Origin: Homarus americanus
Taxonomy: Eukaryota; Arthropoda; Malacostraca; Decapoda; Nephropidae
Reading direction: 5' to 3'
DNA: 64,000 nucleotides
Assembly: GCF_018991925.1 (NCBI RefSeq)
Contig: NW_024755055.1
Location: 935,496 to 999,495 of the forward strand
The position numbers were made by a program, and so were the translations under genes. Every line of letters starts with the position of its first letter. Position 1 is the first letter of the stretch. The notes under the pieces were generated by a model. The model did no database searches. It worked only from the letters and a program-made list of their open reading frames with translations, and was not told where the DNA came from. Positions 1 through 11,325 of the stretch are shown in pieces.

Positions 1-1171
1 GGGAGGAATGGGACTAACCAATCCAGAGGAGATTGCTGTCACTGAGCATCAAAACTCAGTTAAGCTCACGGCAGCCCTCACGGACCACATGATAGCTCAG
101 AACGCAACAGGGGAGGTGGATACCAGTGAAGTAAACAAGATTCGAAGATCCATTATGACAGATCGACAGCACGGCCAAAGTGACAAGTTGCAGCAACTGT
201 TGCTGCAAATGCCAGAGAATTTGAAGAAAAAAAAAGTTGCTATAGCGCAGGAGGTGGGCGCCTCGAACTGGTTAACTACGTTACCGATAAGGGCAAATGG
301 TTTCAGTCTCAATAAACAAGAATTTACAGATGCCATTGCTCTAAGGTACGGTAGGCTAGTAGAAGGGTTGCCCTCCCAATGCGTGTGTGGCTCTTCCTAT
401 GATGGCGATCACGCCATGGTGTGCAAGAAAGGGGGCTTCATATGCATGAGGCATGACGAAGTAAGGGACCTCACAGCAAATATGTTGAAGGAAATCTGCC
501 GGGATGTCATGGTAGAACCGACCCTCCTTCCTTTGGATGGTGAGATCTTCCAACATAGGACTTCAAACACATCTAACGAAGCCCGTATTGACGTCAGTGC
601 TCGAGGATTCTGGACGCGGGGACAGCGAGCTTTCTTCGACATCAGGATTTTTGATCCCATGGCCGCATGTCACCGTAACCTAGCTCTCGATGCTGCACAC
701 AGGAGGAACGAGAACGACAAAATAAGGGCATATGGGGAGAGAATTCAGAACGTTGATCAAGGCAGCTTCACTCCTCTAGTGTTCACAACCTCGGGTGGGA
801 TGGGACCAAGTGCAAGATGTTTCTACGCCAGACTCGCGGAGTTGATCTCCGAACAGAAGCAGCAGCCCAGAAGTTATGTTACAGCCTGGATGAGATGTCG
901 ACTGTCTTTCTCTCTCCTTCGGTCGGCTTTGCTCTGCCTCAGGGGAACGAGAGCTTCTGCCCCTACTCCGACAACTGCTGCAGATATTGACTATGAGGCT
1001 ACAGTCGCAGATGCACGCGCCAGATCTCTTGACTCAACTAATTCAACACAGATAGGATAGCTACTTATGTATTAGGATATTTAATATTAAGGTAATAAAA
1101 TGGTGGCGAAGGTGTGGCTATTGGGGGAGGCTGGAGGCCACGTTTAAAAAAAAAAAAGTAGTAGTAGTAGT
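1..1171 (+). mobile_element. 3' end of a non-LTR-type retroelement with poly(A)/GTA tail
   Basis: The coding frame ends at 1060. About 85 bases of 3' UTR with AATAAA at 1095 follow, then an A-run at 1146-1157 and (GTA)5 at 1158-1171. A 3' A-run or short tandem repeat is typical of target-primed reverse transcription. The 5' part lies outside the window. Confidence 0.6.
2..1060 (+). CDS. Retroelement polyprotein C-terminus (zinc knuckle + restriction-like endonuclease), 5' cut by window edge
   Basis: The frame is open from the window edge, so the ATG at 8 is probably internal and the reverse transcriptase would lie upstream. Counting from that ATG, a zinc knuckle is formed by C125, C127, H135 and C139. 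It is followed by R148-H149-D150, then D195 and D211 of the patch ARIDV...FFDIR. This order (CxC..H..C, RH(N/D), D-x15-D) resembles the C-terminal restriction-like endonuclease of RLE-type non-LTR retrotransposons such as R2. The tail FTPLVFTTSGGMG and WMRCRLSFSLLRSA I recall from many invertebrate mobile-element proteins. The frame is intact to the stop at 1058-1060, suggesting a young copy. The exact clade is inferred, because no reverse transcriptase is visible. Confidence 0.72.
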   Translation, partial: GGMGLTNPEEIAVTEHQNSVKLTAALTDHMIAQNATGEVDTSEVNKIRRSIMTDRQHGQSDKLQQLLLQMPENLKKKKVAIAQEVGASNWLTTLPIRANGFSLNKQEFTDAIALRYGRLVEGLPSQCVCGSSYDGDHAMVCKKGGFICMRHDEVRDLTANMLKEICRDVMVEPTLLPLDGEIFQHRTSNTSNEARIDVSARGFWTRGQRAFFDIRIFDPMAACHRNLALDAAHRRNENDKIRAYGERIQNVDQGSFTPLVFTTSGGMGPSARCFYARLAELISEQKQQPRSYVTAWMRCRLSFSLLRSALLCLRGTRASAPTPTTAADIDYEATVADARARSLDSTNSTQIG

Positions 1172-1299
1172 GGACAATGTTGTATGCAAAGATCACGTCC
1201 CACCACACACACAGACCTCACGTGTGCAAACTCATCATCCCCCTGATAACTGCCGTGATATTAGGCGCTCCTTACTACCTTAGTACTGATGGTGCAAGG
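1172..1299. other. Short spacer, no gene seen
   Basis: Sequence between the retroelement tail and the GC-rich minisatellite. No coding signal is seen. Confidence 0.5.
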
Positions 1300-1490
1300 T
1301 GGGGGGCGAAAAGTGGGCGGGCGGATGCTAAAAGTGGGCGGGAGGAGGCTAAGAGTGGGCGGATGAAGGCTGATAGGCTGGGGCTGGCAGTGGGCGGATA
1401 GAGGTTGACAATGGGCGGATGAAGGCTGGCAGTGGGCGAATGAAGGGTAAAAGTGGGTAGGTGGGGGCTAATAGTGGGCGGGGCTGACAA
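1300..1490. repeat. GC-rich minisatellite, unit near 21 bases
   Basis: The unit AGTGGGCGGATGAAGGCTG recurs about nine times with drift. Each copy carries GTGGGCGG, which looks like a GC box, but no gene starts nearby. Confidence 0.75.
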
Positions 1491-2527
1491 TAAGCACCGC
1501 ACCTACTATAACTAAACGGGGACTAAACACTACCAGGTAACTAAGGACTAGGTAATATTAACCAGGAAACAATTGGTACTAGAATATAAAACCAGGAACA
1601 TTTCAATAACATCCACACCCCAGTCTCTATTCCCTCGATATGGAAAAAAGGAAAAAAAAAACAATATCAACGCAATAATCTGCATGGTCACGCGCCAACC
1701 TCACCAAGCTCTCACCAGTACAATGTTTATGAGCTTGTAAATGTCGGATGTCGGAGGAGATAGTTGGAGGGAGAGTAAGGAGAGTGACGTCAACAAGGTC
1801 TTAAAGTCTCCCGCTCGCTGGATACAACACACCCTTCCAGCTGACCACCTAATTATGACACTTCAGCGTAAACTAATTAATTGCTCATTATCAATTTACA
1901 TGGCAATAGGGATATGTATATGTGTACAAATAATAATAATAATAAAGTGGTAAGTGGGTGTAAGAGGTACTGGGGGTCACTTAAGCCGAGGTGTTAAGTG
2001 GCCAGCAAGAATACTAACAAGGGTAGGGACTAGACGGGATTGAAATAGCTCGAGTGAACGTTGCAACACAGGGCAGCTTAACCCCTAACACCTCAAGCTC
2101 AATTTAACTGTGCGTATCTGAACCTAACCTAACCCAACCATACCGAACCGAACCCAAATATACACGTATTAAGTAGTCATAAAGCCCCTTTATATGTATT
2201 AAAAGTGTATTAAGTAGACATATGTATATTTTAATAGTTTGAGTCAACAAATACTCCAAGTTGGTGTTTGGATGTTGACTCTGGGCTATGGTACGAGACA
2301 ACTGGTGTTCATTAAAATGTAAATGTAATTCGGCGAAAAGTAAAGATTCAAGATGGGGGAAAATAAGTGGGTATGGAGGGAGGGAGAGGGACCACAGACT
2401 TGGACAAACAAATAGAGAAGACAAACATAAACGAATAAATTAAGTAATAAGGAAATATGACCAAAAAAAAAATAAACAAGAAATTAATGTAAATACAGAA
2501 GAACATGACGATAATAACAAATTAGTA
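1491..2527. other. Unique AT-rich sequence, no gene seen
   Basis: No supported coding region on either strand. It holds an (ATA)n run near 1930-1945 and a short CCTAACC-type tract near 2125. The open frames here are short and low-complexity. Confidence 0.5.
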
Positions 2528-2530
2528 CAG

Positions 2531-2821
2531 TGGGGTATGCTATAACGAACGGATCCTACTACGAATATTCCTATAACGAACGTAATTGGTTCCAGAACCT
2601 CGTTCGTTATAGGATTAATCCGTTCCAGGCCCCCAAATACAACCACTTAACACTGAAAAAATTCTGTGGAAAATGTAAAAAATAAGGTACTTTATCTTAC
2701 CTTAGTGTTATTCAGCATGCAGGTACCCCTAAACACTGGCACATCACTATCACTATTTTATAGGTAAAACCGTTCGTTATAGGAATATTCGTAGTAGGAT
2801 CCGTTCGTTATAGCATACCCC
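2531..2821. repeat. Perfect 51-base inverted repeat inside the Tigger element's left end
   Basis: Bases from 2531 and their reverse complement ending near 2821 pair without mismatch over about 51 bases, including the core GGATCCTACTACGAATATTC. The DNA between them is an inverted copy of the element's right end. At 2821 a second partial terminal sequence (CTATAACGAACGC) begins, so the left end is compound. Confidence 0.8.
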
Positions 2822-3045
2822 AGCTATAACGAACGCAACTCCTACAACGAACGCGGATGAATACGGGACTACTTCACCTGGCGCATGAATATTGTTGTAC
2901 AGCGACCACAACAAGAGCGTCAGGCGCCATCTTTGTCTCATTGTGTAGCCAGTGCACCACTGTTATTGTTGAAATTTCGTCTTTTAATGTGGAAATTCGC
3001 GTTATTTGTATAACTATTTTGTTATACAAGTATACAATTGTAACA

Positions 3046-3457
3046 ATGAGTCGTCCAAAGCTAGTGAGAAAGCTAATAACCCTTGAAACTAAGAAAGAAA
3101 TTATAAAGAAACGTGAGAATGGAAGAAGCATTGCGAAACTTAGTGATGTATGGGATGGCTAAATCGACTATATGTACGATTTTGAAGAATAAAGAGGAGT
3201 TAAAAACTGTGCAAGTGGCTAAGGGAATCTTTAGACTTAGCAAAGCAAGGTGTAATGTGATTGAAGAGATGGAAAATTTACTCTTAGTGTGGATAAAGGA
3301 GAAAGAAATGGCAGGTGGTAACATTAGTGAAGCTATAATTTGTGAGAAGGCTAAACAATTGTTTGAGGACCTTAAAGCCAAGACTCCCAGTGGAAGTGAT
3401 AGTGATGTGCCAGTGTTTAGGGGTACCTGCATGCTGAATAACACTAAGGTAAGATAA
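3046..3457 (+). pseudogene. Tigger/CENP-B-like transposase N-terminus, frameshifted and truncated
   Basis: It starts at ATG 3046 with MSRPKLVRKLITLETKKEII, the first helix-turn-helix (psq/CENP-B N-terminal type). That frame stops at 3160-3162. The match continues in the next frame as YGMAKSTICTILKNKEEL and then WIKEKEMAGGNISEAIICEK, which fits the second, CENP-B-type DNA-binding domain. The shift lies near 3146-3150. The frame ends at 3455-3457 just inside the right terminal region, so only the DNA-binding half is present and the DDE nuclease has been deleted. Confidence 0.82.
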
Positions 3458-3606
3458 AGTACCTTATTTTTTACATTTTCCACAGAATTTTTTCAGTGTT
3501 AAGTGGTTGTATTTGGGGGCCTGGAACGGATTAATCCTATAACGAACGAATGCTATAACGAACGAGGTTCTGGAACCAATTACGTTCGTTATAGCATACC
3601 CCACTG

Positions 3607-4310
3607 TATTCTATAAAAAAAATTAAAATGCGTCTTGTTATCATAAGGTTAGGTTAGGTTAGGACAAGAATCCATTACCACGTGTCTACACCTCAAGTTA
3701 TAAAGGATTACACAATTCCTTGCAGGGATTTTTTTTTTACACTCAGGATGAAGGAGAAATATATATATTGTCTTAAATTTACAGTCATGTGGTAGGAATG
3801 TTGTTTGATGTGAGGTGAGCGTCAGACGTGCACAGGGCCTCACTGGTGGATCAAGTGGAACACACACACACACACACACACTCACTCACTCACTCACTCA
3901 CTCACACACACACACACAAACTAATAGCTTTTAGGCTAACACACTTTACCTCTAAGTCAGTAATGTCTCTCTCAACTAACTAACTAACACACTTCACCAC
4001 CAGGTCAGTGATGTTCTCAACTAAATATTTACCAGTAAGCTAAAGCCACCACCAGACAGATATGCAGACGACGCCTGGTTTATTTTCACTATGCTCCACA
4101 CACACACACACACACACACTCACACACTGTATTATAGGTCCGGGCGACAACAACCACACCATGGGGCTATATAATTAGTATAATCATCCCATATATAATC
4201 GCACTTGTACCGAGTATACGATTCTTATAATAACTAGTTAACAGGAAATCATATAATTACTTTGTTAAATTTACCTTCTGTAATTAATATCAAAGAGCCT
4301 ATGTAAAATT
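3607..4310. repeat. Microsatellites in unique sequence
   Basis: A short TTAGG-strand tract lies near 3646-3662, (AC)n and (TCAC)n at about 3859-3915, and (CA)n at about 4098-4120. No gene is seen between them. Confidence 0.7.
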
Positions 4311-4660
4311 TCACCTAACCTAACTTAACCTAGCCTAACCTAACTTAACCTAGCCTAGCCTGGCAGCCAGGCCTGGCTCAACTTGGCCTGGCTAGCCTAA
4401 TCAGCCTGGCCTAGCCTGGCAGCCTTGCCTGGCCTGGAGCCTGGCCTGATCTGGCCTGGCCTGGCTTGGACTGCCCCTGGCCTGGCCTGGCTAGCCTTGC
4501 TGGCCTGGCCTTGCCTGGATCCTGGCCTGGCCTGGCCTGGCCTGGCCTGGCCAGTCGTTGCATAACCTGGCAGCTTCAACCTGGCAGCTACAGCCTGACT
4601 AGGCCTGGCCTGGCCTGGCCTGGCTTCCTGGCAGCAGCCTGGCCTGGCCTGGCCTGAATC
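4311..4660. repeat. CCTAA tract grading into CCTGG satellite
   Basis: A CCTAACC/TTAACC tract (4311-4360) passes through CTAGCC variants into near-perfect CCTGG repeats to about 4655. The gradation suggests the CCTGG repeat arose by drift and expansion of the telomere-type pentamer. Confidence 0.8.
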
Positions 4661-5040
4661 AGGCACGAATGCACGTCGAGACGTTCTCACTGCCATGGTT
4701 ACGACACTAACCGCACCAAAACACAACACACACACAGGAGGGTAGCAGAGTGATTCAGTAGCTACCTGTATACACCTGTAGCCCTCCCTCACACTACCTG
4801 TTATTTGGGTAATCTACTACAGGTAAAAAAGTGGCTCCACAGGTACACATTACGCTCTCTATCACACCAGTAAATATAAGTAAATATATACACCAGTCTA
4901 CCGCCATAATCAGTTCTTTCAACAGTTATTTTCAGCCAAGAGTTACAAGCAGGTCAGTACCTCGTTGTTTAATGATTTGTATTGTATCTTAAGTTACCTC
5001 TTGCCTTACCCGGGTGACGGTGAGAACACGTCCAACTGGC
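4661..5040. other. No gene seen
   Basis: Unique sequence without a supported gene on either strand. Apparent frames are shadows of the neighbouring GC-rich repeat. Confidence 0.5.
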
Positions 5041-5215
5041 CCGGTTAGGTTAGGTTAGGTTCGCTAGTTTGGTTAGAGCAGGAAAGGTCACCTAACCTCA
5101 CCTCACCTCACCTCACCTAACCTAACCTCACCTCACCTCACCTAACCTCACCTAACCTAACCTCACCTAACCTAACCTAACTTAACCTTCCCTAACCTAA
5201 CCAAACCTACCGTAT
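5041..5215. repeat. Back-to-back TTAGG and CCTAA/CCTCA tracts
   Basis: A short G-strand array (GGTTAGGTTAGG, 5044-5062) is followed by a C-strand array of CCTAA and CCTCA units (5089-5215). The strand orientation reverses within 30 bases. Confidence 0.8.
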
Positions 5216-5600
5216 CCTACCCAACCCTATAATTGAAGGATGTCCATGAGGCTCACTACATCAATTATCCAGAAAATTATCCATAATATAAAAGCAGAAT
5301 TAAATAGCATAACATCGAGGCAGCAAAGAGAGCTATCAGTATGAGCCAAGGTAATTATCCACGTCTTATAAATTATTCTCGAGAAGCAACGTGTTATGAG
5401 ATCAACTTGTTTTGGTGTGTGTGTGTGGTGGCTGGGGTTAGGTTAGGTTAAGGTGAAGGAGAGAGGCGCCATGACAATTTATAGTAACCTTAAAAAAAAT
5501 CCCTCTTCCTTGTGCTTGATAGAATTTCCATCAGTCAAGTCAGGAATGACGAACACAGGGACCGTAGATAATTTTTTTTATGGGAAGGGATGAGAGTTGT
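5216..5600. other. No gene seen
   Basis: Unique sequence with a short TTAGG tract at about 5438-5453. No supported gene. Confidence 0.5.
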
Positions 5601-5603
5601 ACA

Positions 5604-5660
5604 GGTGTGTGTGTGTGTGTGTGTGTGGCCAGTGATTCAACCCTAAAATCCAACAGTACT

Positions 5661-5721
<61 letters not shown>
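5604..5721. repeat. Inverted (GT)n ... (AC)n microsatellite pair
   Basis: (GT)12 at about 5604-5627 faces (AC)28 at about 5664-5721 across a 36-base spacer. The two strands could pair as a hairpin. Confidence 0.9.
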
Positions 5722-5723
<2 letters not shown>

Positions 5724-6904
5724 GTTCAGATTGCAACCACTGAAAAATCAACTTTTGGCGCGCAAAGTGAAAACTGTTCCCGCCAAAATGGAAGACCCCA
5801 AGAGAATCGACCTTGTTTTGGTTAGGTTCGGTTAGGTGGTCTGAGGAGCAAGTACAACCAATGTCTTGTATATCACTAACTCCTCCTGCCCACAACAAAG
5901 CAGTACACAGCGGGAGTACTCAGTGAGAACGATCAGAGCAACGATACAATTTCTGCGAGTCCAATTCATCGGCCGCCCGGCGAGCTTTAGGAATATTAAA
6001 CGAGTCTACAGTACCGACCCATTCTGCGCCTCGCTAGTGACGCTACCCATCACCCCTGCCAAGGCATCAAGGCATCAAGGCATACAGCGGGCATACCATA
6101 TAATCCCCCAACCGACGGTAACTAATAAAAACTCCAAACCTCAATGTACTTATGAGAAATACACTTAATTTACTTACTGTATATATATATGGTGATGTTT
6201 GCTTACAGTGGCCATGATAGACAGTTAAATTAAGAACTGTACACTGGGGAATGTTATCATCTAGATCAAGATAATTAATAATAGAATAGAAAAGAAGACA
6301 TGTAGACAAGGCAATGATATTAAACTCAATGAAAAAAAAATCTAGTCAAATCTTTATATATAAGTCACCGTTATTTAAGGTCTCACTATAATAAAAATGG
6401 CAAAAAGATATTCTCAGTTAACGAGCACCAACCTAAGATCCGTACTGGAGGAAATTTTATTCTCTCTCCGTCAGACACGCCTGAGTGAGCATTGATCGTA
6501 CCCGTTCCTTGTAGCGAGGAAATGTGACCGTGGCGAAGTTCTCTAGTAATCGATAAAGTGTGTGTCCATCGCCAGACCCACACTGAGCCGCTGTTCTGAC
6601 CTCGCATGATTCACGGGTGGTCTAGAATCAATGCATTTCAAAGAGAACACCGAACATTTTTTTTTTTTTAGCACATTAGTTATCCAAGATCCATTACACT
6701 CTGATAGTAACTGTGAATTAAACTCTAAATTGTTATTACTACTATTCACTCATGTTGTTATTGTTGCTGCTGAATACAAAGGCATGTGTAAAAATCAGGT
6801 GTTTACGGTAATTAACATTATAATCCATTAAATTGAACCTCGCCAGCAGACAGTGCAATGGTCTGGATCCACGAATAATCGCCTGTTAATTTTCACTTGT
6901 GCTA

Positions 6905-6908
<4 letters not shown>
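5722..6908. other. Unique sequence, no gene seen
   Basis: A triple GGCATCAA repeat near 6062-6082 and a short TA run near 6181 are the only visible structures. Open frames lack recognisable domains or convincing splice context. Confidence 0.45.

Positions 6909-6941
<33 letters not shown>
6909..6941. repeat. (AG)n microsatellite
   Basis: About 16 uninterrupted AG units. Confidence 0.95.
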
Positions 6942-6945
<4 letters not shown>

Positions 6946-9576
6946 CTGGTTGGGTAAGAAAACAAACATTAACACATATTTGGACGCTTCGTTATCCAAC
7001 ATAAGGAGGGAGAAAATGCATCTGTAAGCGCCGTCCAGTCTTATTGTAATTTAACGTCATATGTGAGTCAAAGGAAGCGTCCTCACGTCTCCTGTTACTG
7101 GGGAATTTAATATAGGAACTTCCTTTATGGAGGATCACAGACCTGGCGGCCCATCAGAGGTACAATACAATTATTAGGGGCAGTGCGCTCCATCGCCTTC
7201 AGTTGTCCGTCCGTTAAGACAGGTGTCCATTCATAGCTGGTTGGGGTCCCGGGCACCAGCTAGTGGTAAAGGTGAATGAAGGAAGAGCAGCTTGTGGGGG
7301 ACACGACAGTCTACCTCAAGATGTTTACAGCGTTTCCTTATGGTGAGGTAAACACGAGGACGGTGATCGTTATATTATAACTCATAACATTTACGTTAAA
7401 CAAATGACCAGTTAAACGCAGTCTAACTATAACGTCGTCATTCATGTTAAGAAATTGTGGCAACTTGTCCTCAAAGTTGGGATGTGGCAATCCTTACAGT
7501 TGCCATCGTCTATGACAGTACACACGGGGCAGCCACATAATTTTTAACAGCGGGGTTGAGGGACACATACAGGTATGTTATCAGGGACACTGACGGGACA
7601 CAACTAGCGCCGCTAACTAACTCCTACTGGTCACTGCTGGAGGAGCCTTCACCTGGCAACACTGGCTCTCCCCCACACACAGTACCGGAGGTCTACACTA
7701 TTTCTAGTGACTATTACTGACGCTCACACTGTGTTGCACCAACATCCTACACACTGGTGTTGGCTTTGAGCATCGTCTGTAACCCCCCACCACCTCCCCC
7801 AGCCAGGGCCACAACCAGGCTGCCTCCATAACTTTCACTCTGAATCTAGTGTAATCATCCGGCACGACCACAGCAACACCTTAGCAACAGCACCAAAACA
7901 ACGACACACAAAAAAGGTGACTGGCAGAACTTCGACAACACCACCCATTCACTCTGGCTGTGTGTGTGTGTTACTAGGTTACATCTCCCATTAGCTGTCC
8001 TGGGGGTAGTTAACAATATATACGGCGTCTGATACTGTAGAAGTGTAGAAAAAAATGCATCACAAAATCACAAACAATATCTTAGCATTGTTTATATCTC
8101 CATCAAGGCAAAGGTCCTAAATATAACACTTATGTAAACACGTCGAGGTGATTGCTAACAATAGATTAAACAGGTAAACAAAAAGACAGAGCGAGTTTAA
8201 AACAATAGCCAGTGATAACATCTTGGGGATAAGAATAAATGAATGGCCTGTCAGCATGTCCACAGCCCTAACATTACTGACATCAAGGTCGGTCAGGCCA
8301 GCCACGAATGATAAGAGAAATAGTGCTCGGTGGACAGCCAGGGAGGGAAGTCAGCTGTCTCTCGTAATAACCACAGTGCAGAGGATATTGATAGGCGAAG
8401 ATAATAACAAATCGGCAGCAGAGCAGACCCATGCATACTGGTCCTAGCCGGTAGCAGCTCCATGCAGGGTATAGACGAGGCTCACACGGTCGCAGAATAC
8501 ATAATCGATTTTTTTCTTCTTCTTCAAAGTCTGCGGCACACGAGACAGCAACCTAGTCCACAAACCATTACGGCGGCAGCTCGTTAAGTGGTGATGGTGG
8601 ACGTGATGGCACCAGCAGGATATAAATAAGCCGAAGTATTATTACATTTAGCAAGCATTATGATGATACGAGCATTACCTTATATAAACTCACTCGTCAC
8701 ATGTGTGGAGGTGTGAGCGATCATTATATACCCTCTCGCTGACATTAATTCCTTATAAATGTATCACTACCTCAACCCATAACAGATCGACGCAAGAATT
8801 AAATCTAAATCTTCGCTCACCATTTATTTTTCAAAACTAAATCCTTCACTTTAATTAATCTTACTTTCACTTACACTCAGCATCGTTTGTTGACCAATAC
8901 TCACTCTCACAACACAAACAAAGTCCTCTTCACTTATAATAAACTTGAAGATCTTTAATTTCACTTTTTTTTACTCCGCCACTGTTGTAACCACGAGACC
9001 TAGCTTGACCCTTATACAACCTTCGACAAAGTACCCCAGACCTGGAGGAGCTGCGACACAATCTCTGCTTTCACTGCATTTCACCAACTCCTTGTAGAGA
9101 GAGAGAACAGCGTAACAGCTCAATGACCCCCTCGTTCCCAGCCGACACTTGTGTATTCTAACTCGGATAATATGTTGGTGGCAAGGCTGTATAAGATTTA
9201 CAACTCATGACTCAGATAAACAAGATAACTGGCGGCCGCAACAGCAACGATAATCATCAACACCCTCTTGTGGGCGACAGTCTCCATGTTTGGCTGGCGG
9301 GCCGCTGCGTGTGTGGAAAACCTCTTACAAGCTTTACCCAAAACGTATACAGTATATCACCAAGTTGAACGAGCCATCTGTTTTCACCCCGAGGAAAATC
9401 ACTCACGTTCTCAAGTTATCCTCAACATAGAACGTTACACCAAGGACTCTAGTTGTCTCCCGGAGGCCAGCAGAAGCTACGGCAGGAACAATGAACATAA
9501 CTTATACAAATAAAATATAGCGAATACGTGTGTGTCGAGAGTCCATTCAAGATATTCCATTCATGAGATAACCGGC
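6942..9576. other. 2.6 kb of unique sequence, no gene seen
   Basis: This is the longest repeat-poor stretch in the first 15 kb. A TATAAATA at 8621 and an AATAAA at 9511 occur, but neither lies in a convincing gene model. The 75-codon ATG frame at 9286-9513 that ends beside that AATAAA has no recognisable domain. Confidence 0.45.
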
Positions 9577-9650
9577 GATGGGGTGGGGTGGGGTGGGATG
9601 GGGTGAGGTGGGGTGGGATGGGGTAGGGTGAGGTGGGGTGGGATGGGGTC
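9577..9650. repeat. GGGGTGGGAT minisatellite
   Basis: Degenerate 5- and 10-base units (GGGGT, GGGAT, GAGGT) run without a break. Confidence 0.85.
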
Positions 9651-9769
9651 ACAAGATGGCGGCGCCCTATTTATGGGGTGAATGGCTAGGTTCAACCCGC
9701 CGTAATGACTACACTCTACTGTACCTTTCTAACACGGACATATCATCACCCCTGAGCCATTACCGTAGT

Positions 9770-9890
9770 GCCCCCAACCACACTCACCCCAACCACACTC
9801 ACCCCAACCACACTCACCTCACCTCACCTCACCTCACCTCACCCCACCTCACCCACCACCTCACCTTAAACCCATCACCCACCTACCTAC
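9770..9890. repeat. CACTCACCCCAAC and CTCAC tandem repeat
   Basis: Three 13-base units are followed by CCTCA pentamers. Confidence 0.8.
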
Positions 9891-9997
9891 ACATTAACCC
9901 CTCATCCATCATTCAACCATATCATCCATTTCTATACCCACATAAGGTCATCCATCACGTATGGCTCAGGATGGATAATGGATTACAGAGGCACAGT

Positions 9998-10806
9998 AAC
10001 CAAACCAAACCTAACCTAACCAAACCTAACCAAACCTAACCTAACCTAACAAAACCAAACCAAACCAAACCAAACCTAACCTAACCAAACCTAACCAAAC
10101 CAAACCTAACCAAACCCAACCAAACCCAACCAAACCAGACAACCAACCAAACCCAACCAACCAAACCAAACCAAACCCAACCAAAACCAAACCTAACCAA
10201 ACCTAACTCCAACCAAACCAAACCAAACCTAACCCAACCAAACCAAACCAAAACCAAACCAAACCCAACCAAACCCAACCTAACCTAACCAAAACCAAAC
10301 CCAACCAAACCAAACCCAACCAAACCAAAACCTAACCCAACCAAACCTAACCAAACCAAACCTAACCAAACCTAACCAAACCTAAACCAAACCAGACCAA
10401 CCTAACCAAACCAAAACCAAACCAAACCTAACCAAACCGGGCAAACCCAACCAAACCCAACCCAACCAAACCAAACCAAACCCAACCCAACCAAAGTAAA
10501 CCAAACCAAACCAAACCCAAACCCAACCAAACCAAACCAAACCAAACCAAACCAAACCCATCCTAAACCAAACCAAACCCAACCCAACCAAACCTAACCC
10601 AACCAAACCCAACCAAACCTAACCTAACCAAACCCAACCAAACCGAACCAAACCTAACCTAACCAAACCAAACCAAACCAAACCCAACCAAACCAAACCA
10701 AACCCAACCTAACCAAACCAAACCTAACCAAACCAAACCCAACCCAACCAAACCTAACCTAACCAAACTCTAACCAAACCAAACTAAACCAAACCAAACC
10801 TAAACT
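9998..10806. repeat. AACCA/AACCT pentamer satellite, about 800 bases
   Basis: AACCA, AACCC and AACCT units are mixed almost without interruption. The AACCT units equal the C-strand of the arthropod telomere repeat, while AACCA dominates, so this is a diverged interstitial satellite rather than a working telomere. Confidence 0.92.
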
Positions 10807-10899
10807 AAAGTCTCTACTTAAATCAACCTCAAGAGCCCTGAGAACTATTGGTATCTTTGGCCTAGAGTTTGCATATGTCCTTGTTTACTAGATACGTTG

Positions 10900-11222
10900 G
10901 AGAGAGAGAGAGAAGGGGGGGATGAGTGGAAGAGTAAAGGAAGGAGAGGAGGGAAGGAGGAGAATGGGAGTGAGTGAGAAAGGAGTGAGGAGGGGAAGGA
11001 GAGGGAAGGGAGGAGAAATTGAGGAGGAGAGGGAGGGAAGGAGAAGGAAGGAGGTGGGGAGAATGAGGAGTGAGTGAGGGAGCGAAGGAGGGAAGGAGAA
11101 GGAAGGGAGGAGAATGAGTGAGTGAGTGAGGGAGCGAAGGAGGGAAGGAGAACGAAGGGAGGAGAATGAGTGAGTGAGTGAGTGAGGGAGCGAAGGAGGG
11201 AAGGAGAGGGAGAGAAGGGGAA
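10900..11222. repeat. Purine-rich minisatellite
   Basis: GGAAGGAG, GAATGAG and GTGAGTGAG motifs repeat in longer units of roughly 50-60 bases. Nearly all bases on this strand are A or G. Confidence 0.8.
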
Positions 11223-11278
11223 TGGATCTCAGGAATGACGTTTGGGAATCCCTGATTATTTTACATAATGATTAAACA

Positions 11279-11325
11279 CCCTAACCTAACCTAACCTAAC
11301 CTAACCTAATCTAACCTAACCTCAT
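11279..11325. repeat. Interstitial CCTAA array
   Basis: About nine CCTAA units with one CTAAT variant. Confidence 0.9.

Larger units (their letters stand above)
2528..3606. mobile_element. Defective pogo/Tigger-like DNA transposon with duplicated inverted ends
   Basis: The element begins CAGTGGGGTATGCTATAACG and ends with the exact reverse complement of this start, flanked by TA at 2526-2527 and 3607-3608. CAG...CTG ends with a TA target are typical of pogo/Tigger elements in the Tc1/mariner superfamily. The 12-mer CTATAACGAACG recurs many times near both ends and is a plausible transposase-binding site. The left end holds an inverted copy (about 2585-2757) of the right end (about 3397-3580). 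It also holds a perfect 51-base inverted pair at 2531-2582/2770-2821. The catalytic DDE region is missing, so the copy cannot move itself. Confidence 0.88.

Noticed and set aside
1300..1490. Cluster of GC boxes as a promoter
   Set aside because: The GTGGGCGG words are part of a tandem unit and no gene start lies downstream.
9268..9513. 75-81-codon frame ending next to AATAAA
   Set aside because: No recognisable domain, no splice context, and the longer version begins at TTG. The AATAAA overlaps the stop region by chance in AT-rich DNA.
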